Below are positions 52,882 to 61,516 of a DNA stretch of 64,000 nucleotides, in pieces (position 1 is the first letter of the stretch; each line of letters starts with the position of its first letter). Under the pieces are notes generated by a model, which saw only the letters and a list, made by a program, of their open reading frames with translations, was not told the origin of the DNA and searched no databases. This stretch comes from Ramlibacter albus (GTDB taxonomy: Bacteria > Pseudomonadota > Gammaproteobacteria > Burkholderiales > Burkholderiaceae_C): assembly GCF_014297445.1 (NCBI RefSeq), contig NZ_JACORU010000007.1, forward strand, positions 299,189 through 363,188. The letters are read 5' to 3'. A program made the translations under genes and the position numbers.

Positions 52882-53871
52882 TTACTCCTGGGGCGGGGGC
52901 GCCGGCACGACTCGCTGGTCGATGGCACCGAAGACAGGTGCGCCGTCGCAGCGCGCTTCCATTCGCACGCGGTCGCCGAAGCGCATGAACGGCGTGCGCG
53001 GCGCACCGTGCTGGATGGTCTCGATCGCTCGCCGCTCGGTGATGCAGGCGGACCCCTTGGCCCCGCCGGCGTTCGACACCGTGCCCGAGCCGATGATCGT
53101 TCCGGCCGACAGCCGACGCGTGAGGGCCGCATGGGCGACGAGCTCGTCGAAGCCGAAGTGCATTTCGCCGCCGTTCGGGTTGCCGAACCACTGGCCGTTC
53201 AGGTCGATGGCCAGGTCGAGGTGAACCCGGCAGTCTCGCCAGGCTTCGCCGATTTCGTCGGGGGTCACGGCAACGGAAGCGAAGGAGGTCGATGGCTTCG
53301 CATGGAAGAATCCGAAGCCGCGCTTCATTTCGAACGGCGCCATCGCCCGCAGGCTCACATCGTTGAGCTGCACCAGCAACAGGATGCGGCTGCGCGCACC
53401 TCGCGCGGAGCAACCCATCGGCACGTCGCCGACGATGACGCCGAACTCGCCTTCGAAGTCGATGCCATGGGCTTCGCTGGGCAGCGGCACGTCGTCGCAG
53501 CCACCCAGCATGTCGTCCGAGCCGCCCTGGTACATGAGCGGCACGGTATCCGCGTCGGGCATCGGCTCCAGATGAAACGCTTGCTGCATCAACTGGCCGT
53601 GGTTGAGGAAGGCCGAGCCATCGCACCACTGCGGCGCGCGTGGCAGGGGCGCCGCCGCCTGCGATGCGTCGAACGCAAATGAATCGGGCACGGCCCCGGC
53701 ATTGAGCCGCTCCGACAGTGCGGCGAGCTGGGGCTGCGTCTGGCTCCAGCGCTCGACTGCATCAAGCAAGGTCGTGGCGATCCCGTCGGCGTGCACCGCC
53801 CGGCTCAGGTCGCGCGACACCACAACCAGCCGACCGTCGCGGCTGCCGTCTTTCAGCGTGGCGAGTTTCAC
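52882..53871 (-). CDS. Fumarylacetoacetate hydrolase family protein
   Basis: A 329-residue FAH-fold enzyme, with the metal-site landmarks GIDFEGEFGVIVGD, VQLNDVSLRAMAPFEMKRGFGFFHAKPSTSF and the SAGTIIGSGTVSN segment. FAH relatives hydrolyse C-C bonds in acylpyruvates or dienoates from ring cleavage, the logical step after the neighbouring extradiol-type dioxygenase. The start overlaps the Rieske gene stop (ATGA). It is longer than the 240-280-residue catabolic FAH-like enzymes and closer to the FAA-type, with an extra N-terminal region. Confidence 0.9.
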   Translation of the reverse strand: MKLATLKDGSRDGRLVVVSRDLSRAVHADGIATTLLDAVERWSQTQPQLAALSERLNAGAVPDSFAFDASQAAAPLPRAPQWCDGSAFLNHGQLMQQAFHLEPMPDADTVPLMYQGGSDDMLGGCDDVPLPSEAHGIDFEGEFGVIVGDVPMGCSARGARSRILLLVQLNDVSLRAMAPFEMKRGFGFFHAKPSTSFASVAVTPDEIGEAWRDCRVHLDLAIDLNGQWFGNPNGGEMHFGFDELVAHAALTRRLSAGTIIGSGTVSNAGGAKGSACITERRAIETIQHGAPRTPFMRFGDRVRMEARCDGAPVFGAIDQRVVPAPPPQE

Positions 53872-54248
53872 GTTGTCATCCTTTCACTGCCGGCGTGCCC
53901 CAGGTCGGACAGCCGCACCTGCAGTTCGCCATGATCGTTTCGGGTCAAGGGCACCGGTCTCAGCGACTCACCGAGACACGGGCCCAGCACGCACAGCCCG
54001 GTGTCGATCTCGAACTGCGCCCCGTGCGCGGCGCAGACGATCCGGCTCGCGTCTGCGTTCAGGAACGCATCCTTGCGCCAGGCCATCGACGTATTCGCCC
54101 AGTGCGGGCATTCGTTGCGCCAACCGTGATAACCATCCCGGCGGACGACGAAGATCGTGTCGCGGCCCGTCCCCGTTGGGTCGAAGCCGCGGGCGCTGCC
54201 CTCGGCGATCTCGTCGGCACGGCACAGCACGATGGTTGCGTCCCCCAC
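53868..54248 (-). CDS. Rieske [2Fe-2S] ferredoxin-like protein
   Basis: A 126-residue Rieske protein. The cluster ligands are seen as CPH (Cys47, His49) and CAAH (Cys72, His75), followed by GAQFEIDTGLCVLGPC. No ATG fits; a GTG at 54248 is used. A CTG at 54257 would overlap the upstream VOC gene stop. It is a stand-alone electron carrier or regulator of the neighbouring oxygenase; no oxygenase alpha subunit is in the window. It is tightly packed between VOC and FAH genes. Confidence 0.85.
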   Translation of the reverse strand: MGDATIVLCRADEIAEGSARGFDPTGTGRDTIFVVRRDGYHGWRNECPHWANTSMAWRKDAFLNADASRIVCAAHGAQFEIDTGLCVLGPCLGESLRPVPLTRNDHGELQVRLSDLGHAGSERMTT

Positions 54249-54253
54249 GTCGA

Positions 54254-55201
54254 TCAGTGGTCGACGGCGGCGCGCTGGGCCCCGGGAGGCGGCCCGCCGG
54301 GCGCCCACTTGGCGCGGTGCTGGAAGAGGAACAACTGCGAGCCGTCGGCGCCCATCGCCGCCTCGCGCGCTGTCCATGCGCCATCGTGCAGGTCCATGTC
54401 GGCGTCGTACTCGACGTGGCAACCGAGCGGGCTGTTGAAGTACCAGAACCAGTTGGAGCCGAACTTGTGCCGGCCCGGTCCCCAGAAAGATTCGTAGCCC
54501 TTGGCGACGAACCTGCTGCCCGCCAGCATGACTTCCGTGGGACCGCCCAGGTGGAACGTAAAGTGCTCGCAGCCCTTCATGTGCGGCGGCGTCTGGATCA
54601 TGAACAGGGTGTGGTGGTCGCTCGTGCCTGCGGGTCGCAGAAACGGTCCCACGCCGGTGAAGCGGTCGGTGCAGACGAAGCCGAGACGCTTCACGTAGAA
54701 CGCCTCGTTCTTCGCCGCGTCCGGCACGAAGTACACGACGTGCGACAGCGTGCGCGGCTTGGCCGGCGTGTCTTCCGCGGCACCCAGCGTATTGAGTGGG
54801 CGCTGCGGCGCGGCGCCCGGCGCGTTGACCCGTTCGGTGGGCAGGTTCAGCGGCCGGCGCACCGTGACCTGGAAGCCCAGCACGAAGCCCAGATCGTCGG
54901 TCGACTCGATGGAGCCGTCGGGCAGGTGGCGGACTTCGCGGTCCTTCGCCAGCTCCGCGGCGATGGCGTCGACGGTCGCCTGGTCGGCGCAACCGTAGAG
55001 GGTCTTGCGCAGCATGCTTGCGGTGCCGAGGGACGGCGGCAGCGACGGATCGTCGCGGTGCGCAATGACGACGCCGGTGCCGTCCAGCGCCACGAAGCGG
55101 CCGCCGCCGGCCGGCTCGAGGCCGTAATCCACCAGGTATTGCGTGCAGGCGGCGACATCGTCCACGCCGAAGACAAGGGCATCAGGCCCGATGATGTTCA
55201 T
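54254..55201 (-). CDS. VOC-family extradiol dioxygenase-like protein
   Basis: A 315-residue protein with two vicinal-oxygen-chelate repeats. In the C-terminal repeat the 2-His-1-carboxylate triad is predicted as His154 (SHVVYF), His213 (EHFTFHLGG) and Glu264 (CHVEYDADMD), as in type I extradiol dioxygenases. These cleave catechols beside the hydroxyls. It sits with the Rieske, FAH and cyclase genes, so meta-type cleavage of the aglycone is likely. Its catechol substrate is unknown. Confidence 0.85.
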   Translation of the reverse strand: MNIIGPDALVFGVDDVAACTQYLVDYGLEPAGGGRFVALDGTGVVIAHRDDPSLPPSLGTASMLRKTLYGCADQATVDAIAAELAKDREVRHLPDGSIESTDDLGFVLGFQVTVRRPLNLPTERVNAPGAAPQRPLNTLGAAEDTPAKPRTLSHVVYFVPDAAKNEAFYVKRLGFVCTDRFTGVGPFLRPAGTSDHHTLFMIQTPPHMKGCEHFTFHLGGPTEVMLAGSRFVAKGYESFWGPGRHKFGSNWFWYFNSPLGCHVEYDADMDLHDGAWTAREAAMGADGSQLFLFQHRAKWAPGGPPPGAQRAAVDH

Positions 55202-55262
55202 GAAGGTTCCTCTCGTTGCCCGGTCGTGCCGCGCGTCTGTGATGTTGCTGTGTTGTTGCCGC

Positions 55263-56789
55263 TCAGGATTCCGGGCACTTCAGTTGCGCAGCCTCCGCCT
55301 CGGCCCGCGAGCCGTAGCGCTGGCCTCCGTCTTCCGGATGGACCCTGCGCGCTTCCACCGGGCCGGCGGGCAGCATCGCCTTCAGGCGCGCGATGGTGGC
55401 GGCATGCGCCGGGTCGGCCGCGAGGTTGTGCTTCTCGGCAGGATCGGTTGTGTAGTCGTACAGCTCGCGCCCCGCCCGCCCCTGGTCCCACTCCGTGTAG
55501 CGGTAGCGCTCGGTGCGCACGCTGCGCCCGCCGAACACCTGCGACAGCGCCGGCTTGGTCCATTGCGGATCGTCGGGGCGCTCGAGCAGCGGCACGAGGC
55601 TCGATCCCTCGTTGCGGGCATACCGGGGCAGCCCCGCCAGGTCGGTGATCGTGGGGTACAGGTCCACCAATTCGACCGGCTTGGCCGATGCCCTGCCCCC
55701 TTGCACCTGGGGCGCGCGAACGATCAGCGCCGTTCTGGCCGACTCCTCGAACAGCATGCTCTTGGTCCACTGCCCATGCTGCCCGAGCATGAACCCGTGA
55801 TCGCCCATGAACACGACGATCGTGTTGTCGCGCAAGTCGAGCTTGTCCAGTGACTCGAGGACGCGGCCCACCTGCGCGTCCATGAAGGTCGTGGCCGCCG
55901 AGTAAGCACGGATCATCTGGCGTTGCTGCTCCGGCGTCATGCCGAAATGCGGGTTCGCCGTGAGCCTGGAGGTGGGCACCAGAGCAGCCAGTTCCTCCGG
56001 CGTGGCGTCCGGCGCCGGGATGTCTCGCATCGGGTAGAGATCGAAGTACTTCTTCGGCACGATCTCCGGCACGTGCGGACGGTAGAACCCCACGGTGATG
56101 AAGAACGGCTTGTTGGCATTCGCCTTCATCATCTCGATGGCGGCCGTGGCCACCTTGCCGTCCGTGTAGTCCGCGTCGTCCTTGTCGCCTTCCAGGAACG
56201 CCAGCGCACGGCCGAGCCCGGTGCCCGGCGTGAGGTTCAGGACGTCGCCCTCGACATCCTTGTCGTGGCCGCGCGGATTGACCACCTGCGTCCATGACGC
56301 GGCGTCGTCCGGGCCGCTGCGGCCGATATCACTGGGCACGCCCTGGTGGTAGGCCTTGCCGATGCGGCCGGCGAACCAGCCGCGGTCCTTGAAGTACTGC
56401 GGGAGCGTCGTGACGTCGGGCATCGCGCAGCGGAACTTCATGAAGTCCATCTTGGCGCCGATCGTGTTGGGCCGGACACCCGACAAGAACGACGCGCGAC
56501 TGGGACCGCACAGCGGGAAATTCGCATACGCGTGCTCGAAGCGCACACCCTCGCGCGCGAAGCGGTCGACGTTGGGGGACCGCACTGGTGCGCCGTACGT
56601 GCCCAGGCGCGCGTTCTGGTCGTCGGCGATGATCAGAAGCACGTTCATCGGCCGGTTGGCGGCAGGCCGGGGCGCCGTTGCCGGCGCACTCGCCTGCAAG
56701 GGCGCCTGGACAGCCGCGCAGCCTCCGAGTAACGCTGCGACGGCGACGGCGAGCAGGTTGCGGCGTGCAAGGCCAGTGGCGAATCTCAT
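55263..56789 (-). CDS. Cys-type sulfatase, predicted lipoprotein (iduronate-2-sulfatase-like)
   Basis: A 508-residue sulfatase with a lipoprotein signal (ALLGGC, Cys24). The metal site is NVLLIIADDQN, the modification motif CGPSRASFLSGV has Cys94 as the formylglycine precursor, and the TLPQYFKDRGWFAGRIGKAYH and FMGDHGFMLGQHGQW segments are typical of iduronate-2-sulfatase-like enzymes. The start overlaps the alpha/beta hydrolase stop (ATGA). It is the fifth sulfatase and the only one embedded in the aromatic-degradation operon. Confidence 0.93.
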   Translation of the reverse strand: MRFATGLARRNLLAVAVAALLGGCAAVQAPLQASAPATAPRPAANRPMNVLLIIADDQNARLGTYGAPVRSPNVDRFAREGVRFEHAYANFPLCGPSRASFLSGVRPNTIGAKMDFMKFRCAMPDVTTLPQYFKDRGWFAGRIGKAYHQGVPSDIGRSGPDDAASWTQVVNPRGHDKDVEGDVLNLTPGTGLGRALAFLEGDKDDADYTDGKVATAAIEMMKANANKPFFITVGFYRPHVPEIVPKKYFDLYPMRDIPAPDATPEELAALVPTSRLTANPHFGMTPEQQRQMIRAYSAATTFMDAQVGRVLESLDKLDLRDNTIVVFMGDHGFMLGQHGQWTKSMLFEESARTALIVRAPQVQGGRASAKPVELVDLYPTITDLAGLPRYARNEGSSLVPLLERPDDPQWTKPALSQVFGGRSVRTERYRYTEWDQGRAGRELYDYTTDPAEKHNLAADPAHAATIARLKAMLPAGPVEARRVHPEDGGQRYGSRAEAEAAQLKCPES

Positions 56790-57961
56790 TGGGCTGTCTC
56801 CTGGCGGCGCACACGGCCGCCGAGCGTCTCTGCCACCCAGTCGGCGATGTAGTGGCCGGCGTTGATGCTGTTGTCGAAACTCGAGTGCTGCACCCCCCCC
56901 TCGCGGTCGGTGAAGACCTTGAGCTCGCGCTGGGGGCTGTTGACGAGCTGGTCGTAGGTGCGCTGCGCCCACTTCAGCGGAATCTGGGAATCCTTCTCGC
57001 CGTGCGTCACGAGGAATGGCACGCGGATGTGGTCCAGCACGCCGTCGAGATGCACGTTCTCGGCGATCTTCATGAAGTCGTCGTTGTCCTTCGCTCCCCA
57101 AACCCAGCGGACGTGGGACCAGTAGTGCGGCACGGGGAAGCTGCCTTCCTTTTCCAGGCGGCGCTTCTGCACGTCACGCCAGTCATGATTGGCGCCCCAG
57201 ACCACGCCGCAGGCGAATCGAGGCTCGAACGCGACCGCGCGAGGGCAGTAGTACCCGCCGAGGGACACGCCCTCGAGGCCGATGCGCTTTGCATCGACGT
57301 CGGTGCGCGTCTCCAGCCAGTCGACGACCCGGCTCGCCCAATGTTCGCTGTCGAACCTTGCCGTCAGGCCGCGCAGGCGTAGCGCATCGCCCGTGCCGGG
57401 CTGGTCGACCACGAGCGAGGAAATGCCGCGCTTCGCGAGCCACTGCGGCAGGCCGACCCGGTATTTCATTTCCTTCGTGGAATCCAAGCCGTTTACCTGG
57501 ACGAGGATCGGCGCAGGCCCCTCGACCCCTTCCGCGCGCACCAGGAGGCCGGAGAGGAACGTGCCTTCGTACGGAATCTGGACGAACTCGCAGTTCTCGC
57601 CCGCGAGCTCGATCCCCTGCGCGAAGACATCGAGGAACAGTTCGTAGAGCTCGCGCCGGCCAGGCGCACCGTGCGCCTGCAACCGCTCGCAGGTGAGGTA
57701 ATAGATGGCCGCGCGGTTGTACTTTTCGCCGGCCGACAGCAGGCGACCGCGCACCTTGTCCTCTTGCGCCAACTCGCAAAGCTTGTCGGCCATCGCCGAC
57801 CATGTGTCCCGAAACGCCTGGGTGCCGGCGGCATCGGGCGCCTTGGCGGCCTCCTGCAATGGTGCGCACATGGCCTCGATCTCACCGATGCGCGCGCCCA
57901 TCTCGATGGCCAGGTCGACCGAGAGGTTCCAGACGTAGTTGGTAGGAAAATAGCGAAACAT
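56786..57961 (-). CDS. Alpha/beta hydrolase, C-C-hydrolase-like (FrsA/DHPON hydrolase type)
   Basis: A 391-residue protein. A helical N-terminal cap (about 1-125) precedes an alpha/beta hydrolase fold with nucleophile Ser233 (LEGVSLGGYY), LVTHGEKDSQIP for the Asp, and HSSFDNS for the His. This arrangement occurs in 2,6-dihydroxypseudooxynicotine hydrolase-like enzymes, which split a C-C bond to a carbonyl, as well as in FrsA-like esterases. First gene of the minus-strand operon that ends at the second beta subunit, under the operator at 58025. Confidence 0.86.
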   Translation of the reverse strand: MFRYFPTNYVWNLSVDLAIEMGARIGEIEAMCAPLQEAAKAPDAAGTQAFRDTWSAMADKLCELAQEDKVRGRLLSAGEKYNRAAIYYLTCERLQAHGAPGRRELYELFLDVFAQGIELAGENCEFVQIPYEGTFLSGLLVRAEGVEGPAPILVQVNGLDSTKEMKYRVGLPQWLAKRGISSLVVDQPGTGDALRLRGLTARFDSEHWASRVVDWLETRTDVDAKRIGLEGVSLGGYYCPRAVAFEPRFACGVVWGANHDWRDVQKRRLEKEGSFPVPHYWSHVRWVWGAKDNDDFMKIAENVHLDGVLDHIRVPFLVTHGEKDSQIPLKWAQRTYDQLVNSPQRELKVFTDREGGVQHSSFDNSINAGHYIADWVAETLGGRVRRQETAQ

Positions 57962-58024
57962 GGGTTTGACTCGATTTTTTCAGAGTGCAGTGCCAACAAG
58001 CGACCGCCTGTAGGAAACAGTATT

Positions 58025-58062
58025 GTAAGCGCTTTCCCAATTGTTTAACATAGGGTTTCCCC
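58025..58062. promoter_or_regulatory. LacI-type bipartite operator between hydrolase operon and zwf
   Basis: Minus-strand core GGGAAAGCGCTTAC (58025-58038), exact consensus, followed by TACAAT. The upstream box GGGGAAACCCTAT (58050-58062) lies eleven bases before it. It sits between divergent starts (57961 minus and 58096 plus) and so could also affect zwf. Confidence 0.85.
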
Positions 58063-58095
58063 GAAAGAATTCATGAACCCAAGACACCTCACCGC

Positions 58096-59550
58096 ATGAG
58101 CTTCGACCTCGTCCTGTTCGGCGGCACCGGCGACCTCGCCTGGCGAAAATTGATGCCCGCCCTGTTCCAGGCGTTCCGCCACGGCACCTTGCCGAAAGAC
58201 GGCCGCATCATCGGTGTCGCCCGCGACGACCTCGGCGACGAGCAGTACCGCGCGCTGATCCAGGGCCGCTTCGGCGAAGTCGACGGCGCCAAGCGGCCGA
58301 GCCCCGAAGAATTCGCCCGGTTTGCGCAACTGCTGCACTTCGTGCGCATGGATCTTTCGAAACCGGAGGAGTTCCAGCGCCTGAAGGCGACGCTGGAAGC
58401 GCGCGCGGCGGACACCGTGGTGATGTACCTCGCCGTCGCACCGCAGCTGTTCACGCAGGCGATCGGTCAGCTGGCGGCCGCCGGCCTCAACCGGCCCAAC
58501 GTTCGCATGGTCCTCGAAAAGCCGCTCGGCCACGACCTCGCGTCCAACCGCGAGATCAACGACACGGTGCGCCGCGCGTTCGGCGAGAACCAGGTGTTCC
58601 GCATCGACCACTACCTCGGCAAGCCGGCGGTGCAGAACCTGTTCGCCCTGCGCTTCGGCAACGCCCTGTTCGAGCCAATCTGGCGCCGGGAGAATATCGC
58701 CAACATCCAGATCACGATGGCCGAAGACCTCGGCGTGGAGCAGCGCGGCGCCTTCTACGACACGACCGGCGCCCTGCGCGACATGGTGCAGAACCATGCG
58801 CTGCAGCTGCTTTGCGCGCTGGCGATGGAGCCGCCGATCAACGCGCACGCCGACGCCATCCGCGACGAGAAGCTGAAGGTGCTGCGTTCGCTCAAGCCCT
58901 GGAGCCCCGCGGACCTCGCCCAGCACGTGGTGCGCGGCCAGTATTCGGCGGGCGTGATCGACGGCCACGCGGTGCCGGCGTATCGCGACGAGGCCGGCGT
59001 CGATCCCGAAAGCCGCACCGAAACGTTCGTCGCGCTGCGCGCCGAGATCGCCAACTGGCGCTGGGCCGGCGTGCCGTTCTACATCCGCACCGGCAAGCGG
59101 TTGCCGGGGCGCGAGGCCTGCATCGTCGTGAACTTCCGGCCCGCGCCGCACGCGATCTTCAACGCGCCGCGCGGCGCGGCGAACAAGCTCGTGATCAACC
59201 TGCAGCCGCGCGACGGCCTGCAGTTGCACCTGCTGGCACAGGGGCAGGAGAAGCGCCGCAACGGCCACACGCTCACGCCAGTGCACCTCGACCTCGATTT
59301 CGACAAGCGCTTCGGCTCGGAACGCGTTGGTGCGTACGAGCGGCTGCTGCTCGACGTGATCGACGGCCGGCTCAACCTTTTCGTGCGGTCCGACGAGCAG
59401 GAGGAGGCGTGGCGCTGGGTCGAGCCGATCCTGGAGGGCTGGGCCAACGACGACAACGGCCCGCGCCTCTACAACGCCGGAACCTGGGGCCCGAGCGCGG
59501 CGAGCGCGATGATCGCCCGCGACGGCGCGAGCTGGCCCGAAGAGCTCTGA
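58096..59550 (+). CDS. zwf: Glucose-6-phosphate 1-dehydrogenase
   Basis: A 484-residue enzyme oxidising glucose 6-phosphate to 6-phosphogluconolactone with NAD(P)+. The nucleotide site is LFGGTGDLAWRKLMPAL, the active-site motif is RIDHYLGKPAVQN, and the C-terminal domain includes the RTETFVALRAEIANWRW strand. It is divergent from the catabolic operon with 134 bp between starts, and followed by hexR, a common proteobacterial pairing. With glk it completes the sugar arm of the pathway. Confidence 0.95.
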   Translation: MSFDLVLFGGTGDLAWRKLMPALFQAFRHGTLPKDGRIIGVARDDLGDEQYRALIQGRFGEVDGAKRPSPEEFARFAQLLHFVRMDLSKPEEFQRLKATLEARAADTVVMYLAVAPQLFTQAIGQLAAAGLNRPNVRMVLEKPLGHDLASNREINDTVRRAFGENQVFRIDHYLGKPAVQNLFALRFGNALFEPIWRRENIANIQITMAEDLGVEQRGAFYDTTGALRDMVQNHALQLLCALAMEPPINAHADAIRDEKLKVLRSLKPWSPADLAQHVVRGQYSAGVIDGHAVPAYRDEAGVDPESRTETFVALRAEIANWRWAGVPFYIRTGKRLPGREACIVVNFRPAPHAIFNAPRGAANKLVINLQPRDGLQLHLLAQGQEKRRNGHTLTPVHLDLDFDKRFGSERVGAYERLLLDVIDGRLNLFVRSDEQEEAWRWVEPILEGWANDDNGPRLYNAGTWGPSAASAMIARDGASWPEEL

Positions 59551-59552
59551 AG

Positions 59553-60401
59553 ATGCTCGATCGCATCCGCGCGTCGATCACGTCGCTGGCGCGCGCCGAA
59601 CAGCGTGTGGCCAAGCTCGTGCTGTCCGACCCGCGCGTGTTTGCGAACACGCCCATCAGCGAGCTCGCCGACCGGGCGTACGTGAGCAAGCCCACCGTCG
59701 TGCGGTTCTGCCGCAGCATGGGCTACGACGGCCTGTCGGACTTCAAGCTGAAGCTCGCGGGCAGCGTGAGCGAAGGCGTGCCCTTCATCCATCGCAACGT
59801 CGACGCCGACGACTCCACGAGCGACGTCCTGGTCAAGGTGGTCGACAACGCCGTCGCGGCATTCCTCAAGTACCGCAACGACGCCTCGACGATCGCGATC
59901 GAACGTGCTGCCGAAGCGCTGGCGGCGACGCACAAGACGGGGCGGCGCGTCGAGTTCTACGGTGCCGGCAACTCGGGCATCGTCGCGCAGGACGCGCAGC
60001 ACAAGTTCTTCCGCCTCGGCGTGAGCACCGTCGCGTACAGCGACGGCCACATGCAGGTGATGAGCGCCACGCTGCTGGGGCCGGGCGACTGCGTAGTGGT
60101 GATCTCGAATTCCGGCCGCACGCGCGACCTGATGGACGCCTGCGACATCGCGCGCAAGAACGACGCCACCACCATCGTGATCACGGCCACCGGTTCGCCG
60201 CTCGCCAGCGCCGGCCAGATCCATCTGGCAGCCGACCATCCCGAAGGCTACGAACGCTACAGCCCGATGGTGTCGCGCCTGCTGCACCTCATGATCATCG
60301 ACGTGCTCGCCACAACGGTGGCACTGCGTATCGGCGGCGGCCGGCTGCAGCCGCTGCTGCGCGAGATGAAGAACAATTTGCGGACCAAGCGGTACGCATG
60401 A
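59553..60401 (+). CDS. hexR: HexR-type RpiR-family transcriptional regulator
   Basis: A 282-residue regulator. The N-terminal HTH_6 domain (about 1-75) reads ISELADRAYVSKPTVVRFCRSMGYDGLSDFKLKLA. The SIS sugar-phosphate domain (about 110-250) has FYGAGNSGIVAQDAQHKFFRLG and VVISNSGRTRDL. HexR proteins repress zwf and related ED-pathway genes until 2-keto-3-deoxy-6-phosphogluconate releases them. It starts 2 bp after the zwf stop, so the two are co-transcribed. Confidence 0.92.
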   Translation: MLDRIRASITSLARAEQRVAKLVLSDPRVFANTPISELADRAYVSKPTVVRFCRSMGYDGLSDFKLKLAGSVSEGVPFIHRNVDADDSTSDVLVKVVDNAVAAFLKYRNDASTIAIERAAEALAATHKTGRRVEFYGAGNSGIVAQDAQHKFFRLGVSTVAYSDGHMQVMSATLLGPGDCVVVISNSGRTRDLMDACDIARKNDATTIVITATGSPLASAGQIHLAADHPEGYERYSPMVSRLLHLMIIDVLATTVALRIGGGRLQPLLREMKNNLRTKRYA

Positions 60402-60449
60402 TGGAGAAATATTCTGGATCCCATAAATGACGGCAGCCGCATCCAGCGG

Positions 60450-61148
60450 GTGCGACACGAGTTGAAGCGCCGAGACGTCGCTATTCGGCGCATCGAGATG
60501 TTGACGCCGAATGTGCGCTCGATCACGTTCGGCGGCGATGCCCTTCACGATTTCGTCAGCGCCTCGTTCGACGACCACGTGAAGGTCTTCATTCCGGACG
60601 AGGGACAAGAGCCCATTCGACGGGACTACACCCCGCGCCACTTCGACCGCGATGCTCGTGAGCTGACCATCGAGTTCTATTTGCATGCGGACGGTCCAGC
60701 GAGTCGATGGGCTGCGGCGGCAACCGTCGGAGACGAGATCGCAGTCGGCGGCCCGCGAGGTTCGTTCATCGTGCCGCTGGACTATGACAGGCATGTCTTA
60801 GTCGGCGACCTGTCTGCACTTCCTGCGATCGCCCGGAGGCTGGAAGAGCTGCCCATCACTGCAGTCGGCACGGCGATCCTTCAAGCTGCTCCGCGGGACC
60901 GGCGCGCGCTCGTCGCCCCGTCCCAACTGGAAATAGCCTGGGTGTCCACGCCTGCGGAGTGCCTGTCGGCCGTCAAGCAGTTGCGACTGGCCTCCGACGA
61001 GGACACATTCGTCTGGTGCGCCGGCGAGAATCGGCAAGTCGCCGAATGGCGGCGGCTCTTTGTCGACGAGAAGGGGCTCAGTCGGCACGCGATTCGGGCA
61101 TCCGCTTACTGGAGAAGCGGTGAAGCCTCGCACCACGAGACTCTGTAA
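60450..61148 (+). CDS. Siderophore-interacting protein-type FAD reductase
   Basis: A 232-residue cytoplasmic flavoprotein of the ViuB/SIP family that reduces ferric siderophores. It has the FAD-binding RxYT motif (RRDYTPRHFD), the conserved GPRGSFIVP, the GDLSALPAIARRLEE segment and the C-terminal VWCAGENRQVAEWRR. No in-frame ATG exists upstream; the GTG at 60450 is used, while the coding-like sequence extends back to about 60426 (NDGSRIQ), so the real start may be non-canonical or the N-terminus trimmed. Nothing in this window is an obvious siderophore gene. Confidence 0.87.
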   Translation: MRHELKRRDVAIRRIEMLTPNVRSITFGGDALHDFVSASFDDHVKVFIPDEGQEPIRRDYTPRHFDRDARELTIEFYLHADGPASRWAAAATVGDEIAVGGPRGSFIVPLDYDRHVLVGDLSALPAIARRLEELPITAVGTAILQAAPRDRRALVAPSQLEIAWVSTPAECLSAVKQLRLASDEDTFVWCAGENRQVAEWRRLFVDEKGLSRHAIRASAYWRSGEASHHETL

Positions 61149-61516
61149 TCAACGGCTGCAACAACGCGGCACGGGGTCTTTGCGGCCCAGGACACGCGGC
61201 TACAAATGGACCGACTCGCAAAGCGACGGTAGCTCCCAACGCGATGAGCCTGGTCGATTTGACGCGAGGGCTTCCACGAGAGCGAAAACTGCAGCTTCCG
61301 ATGAGGGGTCCTTGGCCGGCAGTAGCAGGCTTAGACTACGGCTGGCCCGATCAGCTAAGTATTCTTATCCAAGCAGCGTCGTCGGTCCATGTGCCGGTTG
61401 ACAGCTACGCATAGGCAGACCGCTACCTGACTGGCCGGCACGGTCCGCTACAAAGACGACACCGCCCCAACGCTGGATTGATCCTCGTACAGTCGTGCGG
61501 GCCGCTCTGTGCCCGA
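61149..61516. other. Gene-poor interval
   Basis: About 368 bp between the SIP-type gene and the small membrane protein. Only short open frames without family features or ribosome-binding sites are seen, and the composition is slightly less GC-rich than its surroundings. I see no tRNA or clear hairpin. Confidence 0.5.
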
